From an uncultured beta proteobacterium (GTDB taxonomy: Bacteria > Pseudomonadota > Gammaproteobacteria > Burkholderiales > Rhodocyclaceae): a stretch of 46,835 nt of DNA. A model generated the notes under the pieces. The model ran no database searches and had not been told where the DNA came from. It saw only the letters and a program-made list of their open reading frames with translations. A program made the position numbers and the translations under genes. Each line of letters begins with the position of its first letter. Position 1 is the stretch's first letter. Positions 19,475 through 28,254 of this stretch are shown here, piece after piece. The stretch spans positions 1-46,835 of the forward strand of contig CAISOB010000112.1 in the NCBI GenBank assembly GCA_903886975.1. Reading direction: 5' to 3'.

Positions 19475-21373
19475 CTATTTTGGCGCACCGCGCAGTTCCG
19501 CGACCCGCGCCTGCAAGTATTCCGGCGTCGCAGCCGCTGGCGCCACCGGCGCGCCGACAACCAGGCTGATTTGCGAGAACAGCCGCAGCCGCCACGGCCG
19601 GCTCATCGCCGGGCCATCCTTGTGGGAGAAGAAGCTGCCCCACAAGCCGCGCAAGGCCATCGGCACGACCGGCACCGGCGTGCGCGTGACGATGCGCTGC
19701 ACGCCGGGGCGGAAGCGCTGCAGTTCGCCGTCCTTGCTCAGCCCGCCTTCGGGAAAAACACCGACGAGTTCGCCGGCTTCGAGCGCGCGCGCCACCTCGG
19801 CGAAAGCCGCCTCCATCAGCGCCGCGTCTTCCCTGGCCGGGGCGATCGGGATCGCGCGCATGTGACGAAAGATGAAGCCGACCACCGGCATGCGGAAGAT
19901 CCGGTAGTCCATGACGAAGCGGATCGGCCGGCGGCAAGCGGCGGCGACGACGATCGCGTCGACGTAGCTGACATGATTGCAGATCAGCACCGCCGGCCCG
20001 CTTTCGGGAATATGCTCGACCCCTTGCTGGTCGAGCCGGTAGAGCGAGTGGATCAACAGCCAGGCGATGAAGCGCAGCATGAACTCGGGCACCAGCAGGT
20101 AAATGTAGATCGCGACCAGGGCGTTGACGAGCGCCGCGATGCCGAACAGCTCCGGAATGCTCAGGCCCTCGCCGAGCAGTCCGGCGGCAGCAAGGGCGCC
20201 GACGACCATAAACAGCGCATTGAGAATATTGTTGGCGGCGATGATGCGCGCCCGGTGTTCGACTGCGCTGCGCAGCTGGATCAGGACGTAGAGCGGGACG
20301 ATGAAGAAGCCGCCGAAAACGCCGAGAGCGAAAAGGTCGAAGAGCACCCGCCAGGTCTGGTGTGCGGCGAGCAGGCTCGCTATCGCCAGCGGCGCGCCGC
20401 CCGGCAGGCTGGCTGGCGAGGCCCAGGCCAGGTCGAGGCCGAAGAGCGTGAGGCCCATCGATCCGAAAGGCACGAGACCGATTTCGACGTGCTTGCCCGA
20501 AAGCTTTTCGCAGAGCATCGAACCCAAGCCGATGCCGACCGTGAAAGTGGCGAGCAGCAGGGTCACCGCCGTCTCATCGCCGCCGAGGACGTTCTTCGCA
20601 TAGACCGGGAACTGGGCGAGAAAGAGCGCACCGTAAAGCCAGAACCAGGAGATGCCGAGGATGGCCAGAAAGACACCGCGGTTCCGCCGCGCGAAACCGA
20701 TGTTGCGCCAGGTTTCGGTCAAGGGGTTGAGGTTGATCGCCAGATCGGGCGCCGGTGCCGGCGCAGACGGAATGCCGCAACTCGCGAAAAAGCCCGCTAG
20801 CGCGACCATCAGTCCGGCGAAAGCGACCCAGCTCGGATGGCCGCCGATTCCGGCGAGCAAGCCACCGCCGATGGTGCCCACAAGGATGGCGACGAAAGTC
20901 CCGGCCTCGACCAGCGCGTTGCCGCCGACGAGTTCGTCCTCGCGCAGGTGTTGCGGCAGGATCGCGTATTTGACCGGCCCGAACAGCGTCGAGTGCAGGC
21001 CGAGCAGGAACAGCGCGCAGAGCAGGATCGCCAGGCTGTGCTGGAAGAAGCCCAGCGCCGCGACACCCATGATCAGCATCTCGAGCACCTTCACGAGCCG
21101 CGCGAGTTTCGCCTTGTCGACCTTGTCGGCGAGCTGGCCGGCGGTCGCCGAGAAGAGGAAGAACGGCACAATGAAGATCCCGGCCGCGAGGTTGGTCAGC
21201 ACTTCGGGCGCAAGACTCGTCCAGCTCACGGCGTGAAAAGTGAGCAGGACGACGAGGGCGTTCTTGAACAGGTTGTCGTTGAACGCGCCGAGAAACTGCG
21301 TGACGAAGAAAGGCGCGAAGCGACGCGTCCGGAGCAGACCGAATTGGGAGTGTGGCGCTGATTCAGTAGTCAT
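19475..21373 (-). CDS. MFS (LplT-like) transporter fused to a 1-acylglycerol-3-phosphate acyltransferase domain
   Basis: A two-part phospholipid-recycling candidate. Residues about 1-415 form a 12-helix MFS transporter of the lysophospholipid type, opening FFVTQFLGAFNDNLFKNALVV. Residues about 430-632 form a PlsC-type acyltransferase with the HX4D motif in CNHVSYVDA and the FPEGG motif. The full Aas/LplT three-part protein also carries an acyl-ACP synthetase domain, which is absent here. The likely job is to flip lysophospholipid inwards and re-acylate it with a ready-made acyl donor. It is convergent with the MocR gene, 54 bases away, and does not look co-transcribed with the HDOD gene 120 bases upstream on the same strand, though this cannot be excluded. 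Confidence 0.88.
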   Translation of the reverse strand: MTTESAPHSQFGLLRTRRFAPFFVTQFLGAFNDNLFKNALVVLLTFHAVSWTSLAPEVLTNLAAGIFIVPFFLFSATAGQLADKVDKAKLARLVKVLEMLIMGVAALGFFQHSLAILLCALFLLGLHSTLFGPVKYAILPQHLREDELVGGNALVEAGTFVAILVGTIGGGLLAGIGGHPSWVAFAGLMVALAGFFASCGIPSAPAPAPDLAINLNPLTETWRNIGFARRNRGVFLAILGISWFWLYGALFLAQFPVYAKNVLGGDETAVTLLLATFTVGIGLGSMLCEKLSGKHVEIGLVPFGSMGLTLFGLDLAWASPASLPGGAPLAIASLLAAHQTWRVLFDLFALGVFGGFFIVPLYVLIQLRSAVEHRARIIAANNILNALFMVVGALAAAGLLGEGLSIPELFGIAALVNALVAIYIYLLVPEFMLRFIAWLLIHSLYRLDQQGVEHIPESGPAVLICNHVSYVDAIVVAAACRRPIRFVMDYRIFRMPVVGFIFRHMRAIPIAPAREDAALMEAAFAEVARALEAGELVGVFPEGGLSKDGELQRFRPGVQRIVTRTPVPVVPMALRGLWGSFFSHKDGPAMSRPWRLRLFSQISLVVGAPVAPAAATPEYLQARVAELRGAPK

Positions 21374-21493
21374 TCGCTCGCTTTCAATGCCAATCTGCTG
21401 CCGGTGCGCTCCGGCCGATGCAGACGGTATTTTTGCATAGAAATCGGGAAGGCTGCGACGCGAGATGGCGGCGCCGTTTTGCTGCCGAAGCGA

Positions 21494-22330
21494 TCAGCTC
21501 TGCAGGGCCTGGCTCATTGCATCGACTTCCGCTGCGGAATCGGCAAGGATGCGGCTGAGCATTGCATCGTCAATTAGCAGATCGAGATCGGCCGGCAAGC
21601 CGCGGCGGCCCATGCCGGCCAGCTCGCTGAGCGGCGATTCGACCGGCGAGAGCTGGTCGGCAAGCAGCAGCGTGTCGCCCAGGCTGCGTGGCGGCATCGC
21701 CAGGTAGCCCTGCCAGAGCGTTTCCAGCGCTTCGCTTATCGTTGCCGGAACGCCAAGCGCGGCGAGCAGCGAACGGCCGAGCGCGGCTTCACCCTGGCCG
21801 TGCCACGGCGAAAGGTCGCTGGTGAGCAGGCTGGGGAACGCGGCGGCCCGGGCGATCAGATAGAAGCCGCCGACTTCGTGGACGATGCCGGCGAAGAAAG
21901 CCGCTTCCGGGTCCTGCCGCGTCACGCGCCGCGCGATGACGCGCGCCAGCGCGGCGACGTGGGTGGTGTGCAGCCAGAGGCGCTGCGCCAGCGCCTTCTG
22001 CTCTGCGCTGCCTGACATCTCTTGCATCTGGCGCACGACGACGGCCATGGTCAGCGTGTGCAGGGTCTTGAAACCGAGCCTGGCGACAGCCTGCGCGACG
22101 CCGGAGAGTTCCCGGCCCGACGGATTGTAGGCCGCCGAGTTGGCCATGCTGACGATCTTCGCCGCGAGAATAGGTTCGGCGGCGATCAGCTGGCTCAGCC
22201 GCTCGATCGAACAATCGGGATCCTCGAGCGCCCGCTGAACGCGCAGGGCAATTTCGGCATGGGTGGTGAAAACCAGGTCGCCGCGCGCAGCCTCCGCAGC
22301 AATTGCGTCCAACGCAGCCTGAACATCCAT
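21494..22330 (-). CDS. HDOD-domain signalling protein
   Basis: HDOD domains are degenerate HD-fold modules found in bacterial signalling proteins; most lack enzyme activity. The product has 278 residues from ATG 22330. The HDOD core (about residues 20-215) contains LSQLIAAEPILAAKIVSMANSAAYN, QAVARLGFKTLHTL and FFAGIVHEVGGFYLI, where the usual HD(I)G reads HEVG. The catalytic aspartate is therefore missing, as expected for HDOD. The start codon is two bases after the cheB stop, so the pair is almost certainly translationally coupled. AAGGGA in the end of cheB serves as ribosome site. A longer frame into cheB is not real. Confidence 0.88.
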   Translation of the reverse strand: MDVQAALDAIAAEAARGDLVFTTHAEIALRVQRALEDPDCSIERLSQLIAAEPILAAKIVSMANSAAYNPSGRELSGVAQAVARLGFKTLHTLTMAVVVRQMQEMSGSAEQKALAQRLWLHTTHVAALARVIARRVTRQDPEAAFFAGIVHEVGGFYLIARAAAFPSLLTSDLSPWHGQGEAALGRSLLAALGVPATISEALETLWQGYLAMPPRSLGDTLLLADQLSPVESPLSELAGMGRRGLPADLDLLIDDAMLSRILADSAAEVDAMSQALQS

Positions 22331-22332
22331 TT

Positions 22333-23421
22333 TCAGAGTCCCTTTCCATAACTGACGATCGCCGCGGGAATATGCCCCAGCGCCATCGTCTGCTCGGCCG
22401 CGCCCAGCTTGATCGCCTCCTTGGGCATGCCGAAAACGACGCAACTCGCTTCGTCCTGGGCGATCGTCCGGGCGCCCGCATCGAACATTTCCTTCATGCC
22501 GCGCGCGCCGTCGTCGCCCATTCCGGTCATGATGATGCCGAGCGCGTTGCTGCCGGCGAATTTGGCCACCGAGCGGAAAAGCACGTCGACCGAAGGCTTG
22601 TGGCGATTGACCAGCGGCCCGTCGACGACCTCGACCGCATATTGCGCACCGTTGCGCTTGAGCATCATGTGCCGCCCGCCCGGTGCGATCAGCGCCCGGC
22701 CGGGGATTACGCGATCCCCATTGCGCGCTTCGCGCACCTCGATCTCGCATAGCTCGTTCAGGCGTTCGGCGAACATCGCGGTGAATTTCTCCGGCATGTG
22801 CTGGACGATGACGATACCGAGGCTGGTTGCCGGCAACTTGGTGAGCACCGCTTCGAGAGCCTGGGTGCCGCCAGTCGAGGTGCCGATCGCCACGACCTGG
22901 TCGGTGGTGTGCTCGAGGGCCCGGCTGCCAGCGCTAAGTATGACATCAGCGTCAAGCTTCGGACTGACCGGATCGGCCTGGCGCGTGTTGGCGGACCCGC
23001 TGCGTACCGCGCGCATGTTGGCGCGCGCGGCGCTGCGCACGGCCTGCACGATATCGTTGGAGGCGTCTTCGAGGAAGCTCTTGAGTCCAAGCTTGGGCTT
23101 GGTGATGATCGCAATTGCGCCGGCGGCCATGGCCTCGAAGGTCGCCTGTGCGCCCTCCGCGGCGAGCGAAGAACAGACGACGACGGGCGTCGGGTGTTCG
23201 GCCATGATCTTCTTGAGAAAAGTAATGCCGTCCATGCGCGGCATCTCGATGTCGATCACGAGAACGTCGGGCCACTGCGCCTGCATTTTCTGCAGCGCGA
23301 AAATCGGGTCCGAAGCGGTGGCGATCACTTCGATGCCCGGATCGCCGGATAGCGCCGCAGCGACCACCTGGCGCACCACGGCCGAGTCATCGACGATCAT
23401 GACCTTGATCTTGTCAGCCAT
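22333..23421 (-). CDS. cheB: Chemotaxis response regulator protein-glutamate methylesterase CheB
   Basis: CheB removes methyl groups from, and deamidates, chemoreceptors when phosphorylated by CheA. The 362-residue product has a receiver domain (residues 1-125; [11 protein letters not shown], phospho-acceptor Asp in [11 protein letters not shown], conserved Lys in ITKPK). A linker and the methylesterase domain follow, with the catalytic triad in GTSTGG (Ser), VQHMP (His) and GMGDDGA (Asp). No other che gene is adjacent; the neighbours are recG upstream and an HDOD gene downstream. It may serve the main chemotaxis system or a separate sensory pathway. Confidence 0.95.
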   Translation of the reverse strand: MADKIKVMIVDDSAVVRQVVAAALSGDPGIEVIATASDPIFALQKMQAQWPDVLVIDIEMPRMDGITFLKKIMAEHPTPVVVCSSLAAEGAQATFEAMAAGAIAIITKPKLGLKSFLEDASNDIVQAVRSAARANMRAVRSGSANTRQADPVSPKLDADVILSAGSRALEHTTDQVVAIGTSTGGTQALEAVLTKLPATSLGIVIVQHMPEKFTAMFAERLNELCEIEVREARNGDRVIPGRALIAPGGRHMMLKRNGAQYAVEVVDGPLVNRHKPSVDVLFRSVAKFAGSNALGIIMTGMGDDGARGMKEMFDAGARTIAQDEASCVVFGMPKEAIKLGAAEQTMALGHIPAAIVSYGKGL

Positions 23422-23550
23422 GGCTACTCATGAATTTGGCGTTGTCGCCTTGCGGATGGCCGGCCCGGCCATGGGAATGCCCGAGAGTAATTGAAACACG
23501 GTGAGCGGGCAAGCTTGGCGCGGATGTTTGCGTTTCCGGCCGGTAGCGTC

Positions 23551-25611
23551 TTAGGCCTTGAGCAGGTCCTCGCGGCTACCGAGCCAGCGCGTCAGATGCA
23601 AGCGCACCCCCTCGGGCGCTTCGCGCAGCAGCTGTTCGGCCATGGCGCGCGCCAGTTCGACGAGATCCGCATCGCTTTCGAGATCGGCGTAGCGGAGCAG
23701 CGGCACGCCCGACTGGCGGCTGCCGACGAACTCGCCGGGGCCGCGCAGATGCAGGTCCTGGCGTGCGATCTCGAAGCCGTCGGTGTTCTCGAAAATGATT
23801 TTCAGGCGGGAGCGCGCGGTTTCGGAGAGCGGCCCCTGATAGAGCAGCACGCAGACCGAATCGTGCGCGCCGCGCCCGACCCGGCCGCGCAACTGATGCA
23901 ATTGCGAGAGGCCGAAACGTTCGGCATGCTCGATGACCATCAGGCTGGCGTTGGGCACATCGACGCCGACTTCGATCACCGTCGTCGCCACCAGCACGTC
24001 GCACTGCCCGGCGGCGAAAGCGGCCATCGCCGCCGCTTTTTCGTCGATCTTCAGGCGCCCGTGCACGAGGCCGATGCGCAGATCGGAAAGTTCGGCGGAG
24101 AGAGCGGCGTGCGTTTCGAGCGCAGTCTGCAATTGCAGCTTTTCCGATTCCTCGATCAGCGGACAGACCCAGTAAGCCTGCCGTCCTGCGGAGATCGCGC
24201 CGCGCACGCGGGCGATCACTTCGGCGCGGCGGCTGTCGGCGACGAGCTTGGTGCGGATCGGCCGGCGCCCCGGCGGCAGCTCGTCGAGCACCGAGACGTC
24301 GAGGTCGGCGTAATAACTCATGGCCAGGGTGCGCGGAATCGGTGTCGCCGACATCATCAGCTGATGCGGCGGCAAGGCGTCGGCGCTTTTCACACCTTTC
24401 TTGCGCAACTCGAGCCGTTGCGCGACACCGAAGCGATGCTGCTCGTCGACGATAGCGAGTCCCAGCCGCGCGAAGTCCACGCCCTCCTGGATCAGCGCGT
24501 GCGTGCCGACAATGAGTTGCGCGCTGCCCGCCACTTGCAACTGGACGGCCTGCTTGGCAGCTTTCTTCAGGCTGCCGGTCAGCCAACCGACCTCGATGCC
24601 GAGCGGCGCGAACCAGCCGCGCAGCTTGAGGTAATGCTGCTCGGCGAGGATTTCGGTCGGCGCCATGAAGGCCACCTGGTAACCGGCTTCGATGGCCTGG
24701 CATGCGGCTAGCGCGGCGACGATGGTCTTGCCGCTGCCGACATCGCCCTGCAAGAGCCGCTGCATCGGGCAGGGCTGCGTGAGGTCGGCGCTGATCTCGG
24801 CGATCACGCGGCGCTGCGCGCCGGTCAGCTTGAAGGGGAGCGAGGCTAGCAGGCGCCTCGCCAGCATGCCGGCAGCGCGCAGCGGCACGGCGCCCTGCTG
24901 ACGCCGGGCGAGGTAAGCGCGGCGCAGCGACAGCTGCTGCGCCAGGATCTCGTCGAACTTGATGCGCCGCCAGGCCGGATGGGTGCGCTGCTGCAAAGCG
25001 GCTTCGGGAACCCCGGGCGGCGGCGCGTGCAGCAGTTGCACGGCCTCATCGAAAGCCGGCAGCGCCTGCGCGTGGCACCAGCGCGCGTCGAGCAATTCGG
25101 ACAGATCGGCCTGCGCCAGCGCCGGCGCGATGAGCTTGCGCAGCACGTTCTGCGACAGGCCGGCCGTGGTCGGATAGACGGGCGTCAGCGCTTGCGGCAG
25201 CGCTTCATTGTCGCCGACAACCCGGTAGCGCGGATGGACCATTTCGGCGCCGAGAAAGCCCGGACGAATCTCGCCGAAGAGCCGCAGTTTGCGCCCGTCG
25301 TCGCGCGCCCTTTCGAGCTGCTTGGTCTGGCTGCCGTAGAAGTTGAGAAAGCGCAGCACCAGGTCGCCGCTCTCGTCCTCGACGCGTACGACGAGCTGGC
25401 GGCGCGGCCGGAACTGCACCGACACATCGATTACCCGCGCCTCGACCTGCGCCGGAACGCCGGCGGGCGCCTGCGCGATCGGCGCAACCTGCGTCTCGTC
25501 CTCGTAGCGCATCGGCAGATGCAGGACGAGATCGTCGCCACGCAGCACGCCGAGTTTCTTGAGCCTCGCCAGAATTGCCGGCGGCGCCTTGATCGCCTCC
25601 GCCGCGAGCAT
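23551..25611 (-). CDS. recG: ATP-dependent DNA helicase RecG
   Basis: RecG remodels stalled replication forks and branch-migrates Holliday junctions. The 686-residue length is normal. There is an N-terminal wedge/OB domain (about 1-250), then helicase motifs: Walker A LLQGDVGSGKT, MAPTEILAEQH, the DEAD-box variant DEQH in IVDEQHRFGV, the SATPIPRTLAMS motif III and QLRGRVGRG motif VI. The C-terminal stretch GEFVGSRQSG is RecG-like. Its ATG overlaps the stop codon of the upstream RidA-family gene by one base (TGATG), so the two are translationally coupled. Confidence 0.97.
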   Translation of the reverse strand: MLAAEAIKAPPAILARLKKLGVLRGDDLVLHLPMRYEDETQVAPIAQAPAGVPAQVEARVIDVSVQFRPRRQLVVRVEDESGDLVLRFLNFYGSQTKQLERARDDGRKLRLFGEIRPGFLGAEMVHPRYRVVGDNEALPQALTPVYPTTAGLSQNVLRKLIAPALAQADLSELLDARWCHAQALPAFDEAVQLLHAPPPGVPEAALQQRTHPAWRRIKFDEILAQQLSLRRAYLARRQQGAVPLRAAGMLARRLLASLPFKLTGAQRRVIAEISADLTQPCPMQRLLQGDVGSGKTIVAALAACQAIEAGYQVAFMAPTEILAEQHYLKLRGWFAPLGIEVGWLTGSLKKAAKQAVQLQVAGSAQLIVGTHALIQEGVDFARLGLAIVDEQHRFGVAQRLELRKKGVKSADALPPHQLMMSATPIPRTLAMSYYADLDVSVLDELPPGRRPIRTKLVADSRRAEVIARVRGAISAGRQAYWVCPLIEESEKLQLQTALETHAALSAELSDLRIGLVHGRLKIDEKAAAMAAFAAGQCDVLVATTVIEVGVDVPNASLMVIEHAERFGLSQLHQLRGRVGRGAHDSVCVLLYQGPLSETARSRLKIIFENTDGFEIARQDLHLRGPGEFVGSRQSGVPLLRYADLESDADLVELARAMAEQLLREAPEGVRLHLTRWLGSREDLLKA

Positions 25612-26003
25612 CAGCTCTGGCTTGACAACACCATGACGCCGTCGGCTTCAAAAAGGGCGCCGCGCGGCAGCGCGGCAACGCCGATCGCCGCACGCGCCGG
25701 ATACGGTTTGGAAAGATAGGTCTCGATCGCCGCATTGACCTTGGCAAAATGAGCAAGGTCGGTGAGATAAACGTTGAGCTTGACGACGTCGGCCAGCGTT
25801 CCTCCCGCCGCCTCGACGACCGCCTTGAGATTGTCGAAAACGCGGGCGATCTGCGCGTCGATGCCCTCGGCCATCTGCATCGTCGCCGGATCGATGCCGA
25901 CCTGTCCCGACAGATAGACGGTGTCGCCGGCGCGCACGGCCTGCGAATAGGTGCCGATGGCCGCGGGCGCATTGGGGGTTGCTACAATTGATTTGATGCT
26001 CAT
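25611..26003 (-). CDS. RidA/YjgF-family enamine/imine deaminase
   Basis: RidA proteins hydrolyse reactive enamine/imine intermediates from PLP enzymes, such as 2-aminoacrylate. The product is 130 residues from ATG 26003 (AAGGACAGCAAG upstream). It shows the family features: [15 protein letters not shown] at the start, [10 protein letters not shown], and the active-site arginine in [13 protein letters not shown] near residue 107. A longer frame upstream is not supported. It overlaps recG by one base. A weak promoter (TTGGCG, 18 bp, TACTAT, 26034-26063) overlies the start of the divergent TPR gene. The gabT and MocR proteins in the window are PLP proteins, but a direct link is speculation. Confidence 0.9.
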   Translation of the reverse strand: MSIKSIVATPNAPAAIGTYSQAVRAGDTVYLSGQVGIDPATMQMAEGIDAQIARVFDNLKAVVEAAGGTLADVVKLNVYLTDLAHFAKVNAAIETYLSKPYPARAAIGVAALPRGALFEADGVMVLSSQS

Positions 26004-26040
26004 CTTGCTGTCCTTTACAGTGGTGTGCAGGAGATAGTAA

Positions 26041-26376
26041 ATGACGACAGCGATTATCGCCAATCTGGAAAAATTGCTCGGTGGCCCACGCGACGGCGCG
26101 CTGCTGCGTTACTCGCTCGGCAACGAGTGGCTGAAGGCCGGCGACCCGGCGCGGGCCGCAGCCTGCCTGCGCGCCGCCATCGAACGCGATGCGCAGTACT
26201 CGGCGGCCTGGAAGCTGCTCGGCAAGGCCCTGACGGAGAGCGGCGACATTTCTGCGGCGCGCGCCGCCTATGCCGAAGGAATTCGCGTCGCCGAAGCCAA
26301 AGGCGACGTGCAGTCGGCGAGAGAGATGGCCGTGTTCGCCAGACGACTCGCCAAAGAGCCCGACGAGCACCCCTAG
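26041..26376 (+). CDS. Small TPR-repeat protein
   Basis: An 111-residue soluble protein made almost entirely of tetratricopeptide-type helices: [30 protein letters not shown], then [28 protein letters not shown], then a third, poorer copy. TPR proteins act as protein-binding adaptors; the partner is unknown. CAGGAG stands eight bases before the ATG. It is divergent from ridA with only 37 bases between start codons. Its TAG stop shares the bases CTAG with the TAG stop of the convergent SPOR gene. Confidence 0.85.
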   Translation: MTTAIIANLEKLLGGPRDGALLRYSLGNEWLKAGDPARAAACLRAAIERDAQYSAAWKLLGKALTESGDISAARAAYAEGIRVAEAKGDVQSAREMAVFARRLAKEPDEHP

Positions 26377-27101
26377 CGCTTGCCCCCTTTCGGCGGCAGC
26401 AGCACGGCATCGATGCCGAGCGCCTTCAACTTCGCACGCGCCGCCTCGGCCTCCTGCCTGGTCTTGAATGGGCCCACTTCGACCCGCGCTTCGATGGTCG
26501 ACGGAATGCCTTCGAGCGTCAGCTTGGCGTGCAATTCCTCGGCGCGGCGCGGGTCGGAAAAGACGCCGGCCTGCACGGCATAACCGTTGAACAGCCGGGC
26601 CGGTGCCGGTGCGGCCGACAGCGGCGCAGCAGCGGGCTCCGCTCGCGCCGGCGCCGCAGGCGTTGCGGGTGCTGTGGACGTTGCGGGCGCTGCGGGCGTC
26701 TTGGGCTCCGCCGGCTTGGCTGACGCGCTTGGTACGGCGGGACGGGCGGCTGACGGCGTCGGGCGCGGCAGGGTCGGTTGCGCGGCCACTTCAGGGCGCG
26801 GCGGCGGCTCTGCCGGCGGCGCCGATTTATCGACCGGTGCCGCGCTCGATTCCGGCTCTGAAGCGGCCGGCGTGACCGGCTGCGTCACCGCTTTCTTCGG
26901 TACCGGAACGGGCTCGGTAAATTGCGGCGGCGTCGGTTCCACCACCTCATTGCTCGTCACGCTGAGCCGGTCAAACAGCGCCAGTCCGCCGAGCAGGGCG
27001 ATGATCATCAGCCCCGCGAAACCCATGCGCCACGCCAGCTTGCGCCTGATGTCGGGCAGCTCGCTGCGCGCTTCGCTAGTGTTCATCTGCTCTGTGGCCA
27101 T
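26373..27101 (-). CDS. SPOR-domain membrane protein (cell-division/peptidoglycan associated)
   Basis: A bitopic inner-membrane protein. Of its 242 residues, about 1-23 are cytoplasmic, a helix follows at about 24-44, then a long proline- and alanine-rich periplasmic linker (about 55-165). A C-terminal SPOR domain (about 168-238) contains GYAVQAGVFSDPRRAEELHAKL and VEVGPFKTRQEAEAARAKLKALG. SPOR domains bind denuded glycan at the division site, as in FtsN and DedD. Which of these it resembles most cannot be decided, because the linker and N-terminus carry no specific motif. Its stop codon is interlocked with that of the convergent TPR gene. Confidence 0.88.
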   Translation of the reverse strand: MATEQMNTSEARSELPDIRRKLAWRMGFAGLMIIALLGGLALFDRLSVTSNEVVEPTPPQFTEPVPVPKKAVTQPVTPAASEPESSAAPVDKSAPPAEPPPRPEVAAQPTLPRPTPSAARPAVPSASAKPAEPKTPAAPATSTAPATPAAPARAEPAAAPLSAAPAPARLFNGYAVQAGVFSDPRRAEELHAKLTLEGIPSTIEARVEVGPFKTRQEAEAARAKLKALGIDAVLLPPKGGKR

Positions 27102-27143
27102 GTCGTCTCCCCTATGCGGTCAGTATCCCGTCAACTTCATTGA

Positions 27144-27704
27144 CTACGAATCACGCGTATCCTGATTGCGCACCAGCGCGACGACTAGCTCGGCCTCGGC
27201 GCGCGCAATGCCGCAGTGTTGCGCTATGGTTGCCGCATCCTGGCCGCGTATGGCCATCTGCATGGCGTCGCTGTAAAGCGGCGAAACGTTTTGCGGCGCG
27301 TGCGACTGCGCGAGTTCGCGCCGCTGCTCTTCGCGCAGCAGCAGCACTTCGGCGCGCAGGCTGCCGACCTCTTTGCGCAGCTGCAAAATCTCGCGCTCCA
27401 GCGACTCGAACGCCGGCTGTCCCGCTCCTGCCGGCGGCGGCTCGTTCCAGGCGAAGGCTGGCGGAGCGGGCGCTGCCGCGGCTTCGGGCGCAGCTTCCGC
27501 AGAGGAAGCTTCACTCAAGGCCGGCTCCTGCATGGCAGCATAAGCAGCCGCGGCCGACTGTGCTGCGAAACGATCGGCAACCGGCGCATCGTGTTTGAGC
27601 CGGCGGATGCGCAGAAAGGCGACGACGACGTACACCGCCAACAGCGCGATGATCGCGATAAGCCCTTCGCGCCAGCCCAAGCCGGCCAGTGCCTCAAAGT
27701 CCAT
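27144..27704 (-). CDS. DUF2802 membrane-anchored protein
   Basis: A 186-residue protein with one N-terminal membrane helix (about residues 14-32), an alanine/proline-rich linker, and a coiled-coil stretch (about 100-135; LEREILQLRKEVGSLRAEVLLLREEQRREL). A C-terminal segment (SPLYSDAMQMAIRGQDAATIAQHCGIARAEAELVVAL) has a helix-turn-helix-like look and matches my recollection of DUF2802. No function is established. It lies 42 bases upstream of the SPOR gene on the same strand and is probably co-transcribed with it. Confidence 0.75.
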   Translation of the reverse strand: MDFEALAGLGWREGLIAIIALLAVYVVVAFLRIRRLKHDAPVADRFAAQSAAAAYAAMQEPALSEASSAEAAPEAAAAPAPPAFAWNEPPPAGAGQPAFESLEREILQLRKEVGSLRAEVLLLREEQRRELAQSHAPQNVSPLYSDAMQMAIRGQDAATIAQHCGIARAEAELVVALVRNQDTRDS

Positions 27705-27787
27705 CAGTCGCCCGCGTCAGAATATCCGGATCATATTATGCCAGACACGGGCGTCATGAAATTCGCTACCTGCGCTACGGCCGGCCT

Positions 27788-28092
27788 TTAATTCCGCAGC
27801 GGCTTGCCTGCCTCCAGCGTATGCGCGATGGGTTGCAATGTCTTCTCGTTGCGCAGCGAATCGACAAAAAGCTTGCGCTCGACGCCGAACAGCCGGGCCT
27901 CGTCAACCAGCGAAGCGGCTTCGACATCGCACAGCGCTGTCGCTGCGTACCTGGCAACGAGATGATCATGCGCACAAGGTAGTTGGGCGAGATGCTGGTC
28001 ATAGTCAGCGGCGTCGATGAATTCGATGCGATCTGCGCGCCCATGACGTCCGCACCGAGTACTGCCGCCTTGCGTACGATGAAATTGCTCAA
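27788..28092 (-). pseudogene. Remnant of a 3-hydroxyacyl-CoA dehydrogenase (FadB-type) gene
   Basis: The first 22 codons from 28092 read LSNFIVRKAAVLGADVMGAQIA. This is the start of a betaproteobacterial FadB-type 3-hydroxyacyl-CoA dehydrogenase, including its NAD-binding loop (normally GAGVMG, here GADVMG). The homology then jumps frame. The other frame gives FIDAADYDQHLAQL, which resembles an internal segment, and at its end VERKLFVDSLRNEKTLQ and GKPLRN before TAA at 27788, which resembles the C-terminus. Together about 100 codons remain of an expected 700-800, in two frames. The first codon is TTG, with AGGGAGAG still upstream. This is a decayed gene with internal deletions. The paralogue assignment rests on remembered family sequence. 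Confidence 0.75.
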
Positions 28093-28203
28093 AGCACTCT
28101 CCCTGAGCCGGGCAACGCCCGTCCGGAAAGTTCAGATCAATTGCGCAAAGCTGAGCGGCCTCCGGCGCCATGGAAGGTTCGATTCGGCGGCGAAGTTGCC
28201 GGC

Positions 28204-28234
28204 AAAAAAACGCCCCGGATCGCGGGGCGTTTTT
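28204..28234 (-). terminator. Rho-independent terminator after fadL
   Basis: The stem CGCCCCG/CGGGGCG (28211-28217 and 28223-28229) has a five-base loop, flanked by seven A (28204-28210) and five T (28230-28234). On the minus strand the hairpin is followed by a run of T, 20 bases past the fadL stop codon. It closes the fad operon and also shields the decayed gene from read-through. Its symmetry would allow it to work on both strands. Confidence 0.92.
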
Positions 28235-28254
28235 GTCAGGGTGAAGCCTGGGTA

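Noticed and set aside
23422..23550. GGCCGGCCCGGCC palindromes between recG and cheB
   Set aside because: Short GC palindromes are common here, there is no T-run, and no promoter signal stood out.
26590..26900. Low-complexity repeats on both strands
   Set aside because: They encode the proline/alanine-rich linker of the SPOR protein and are not a DNA repeat element.
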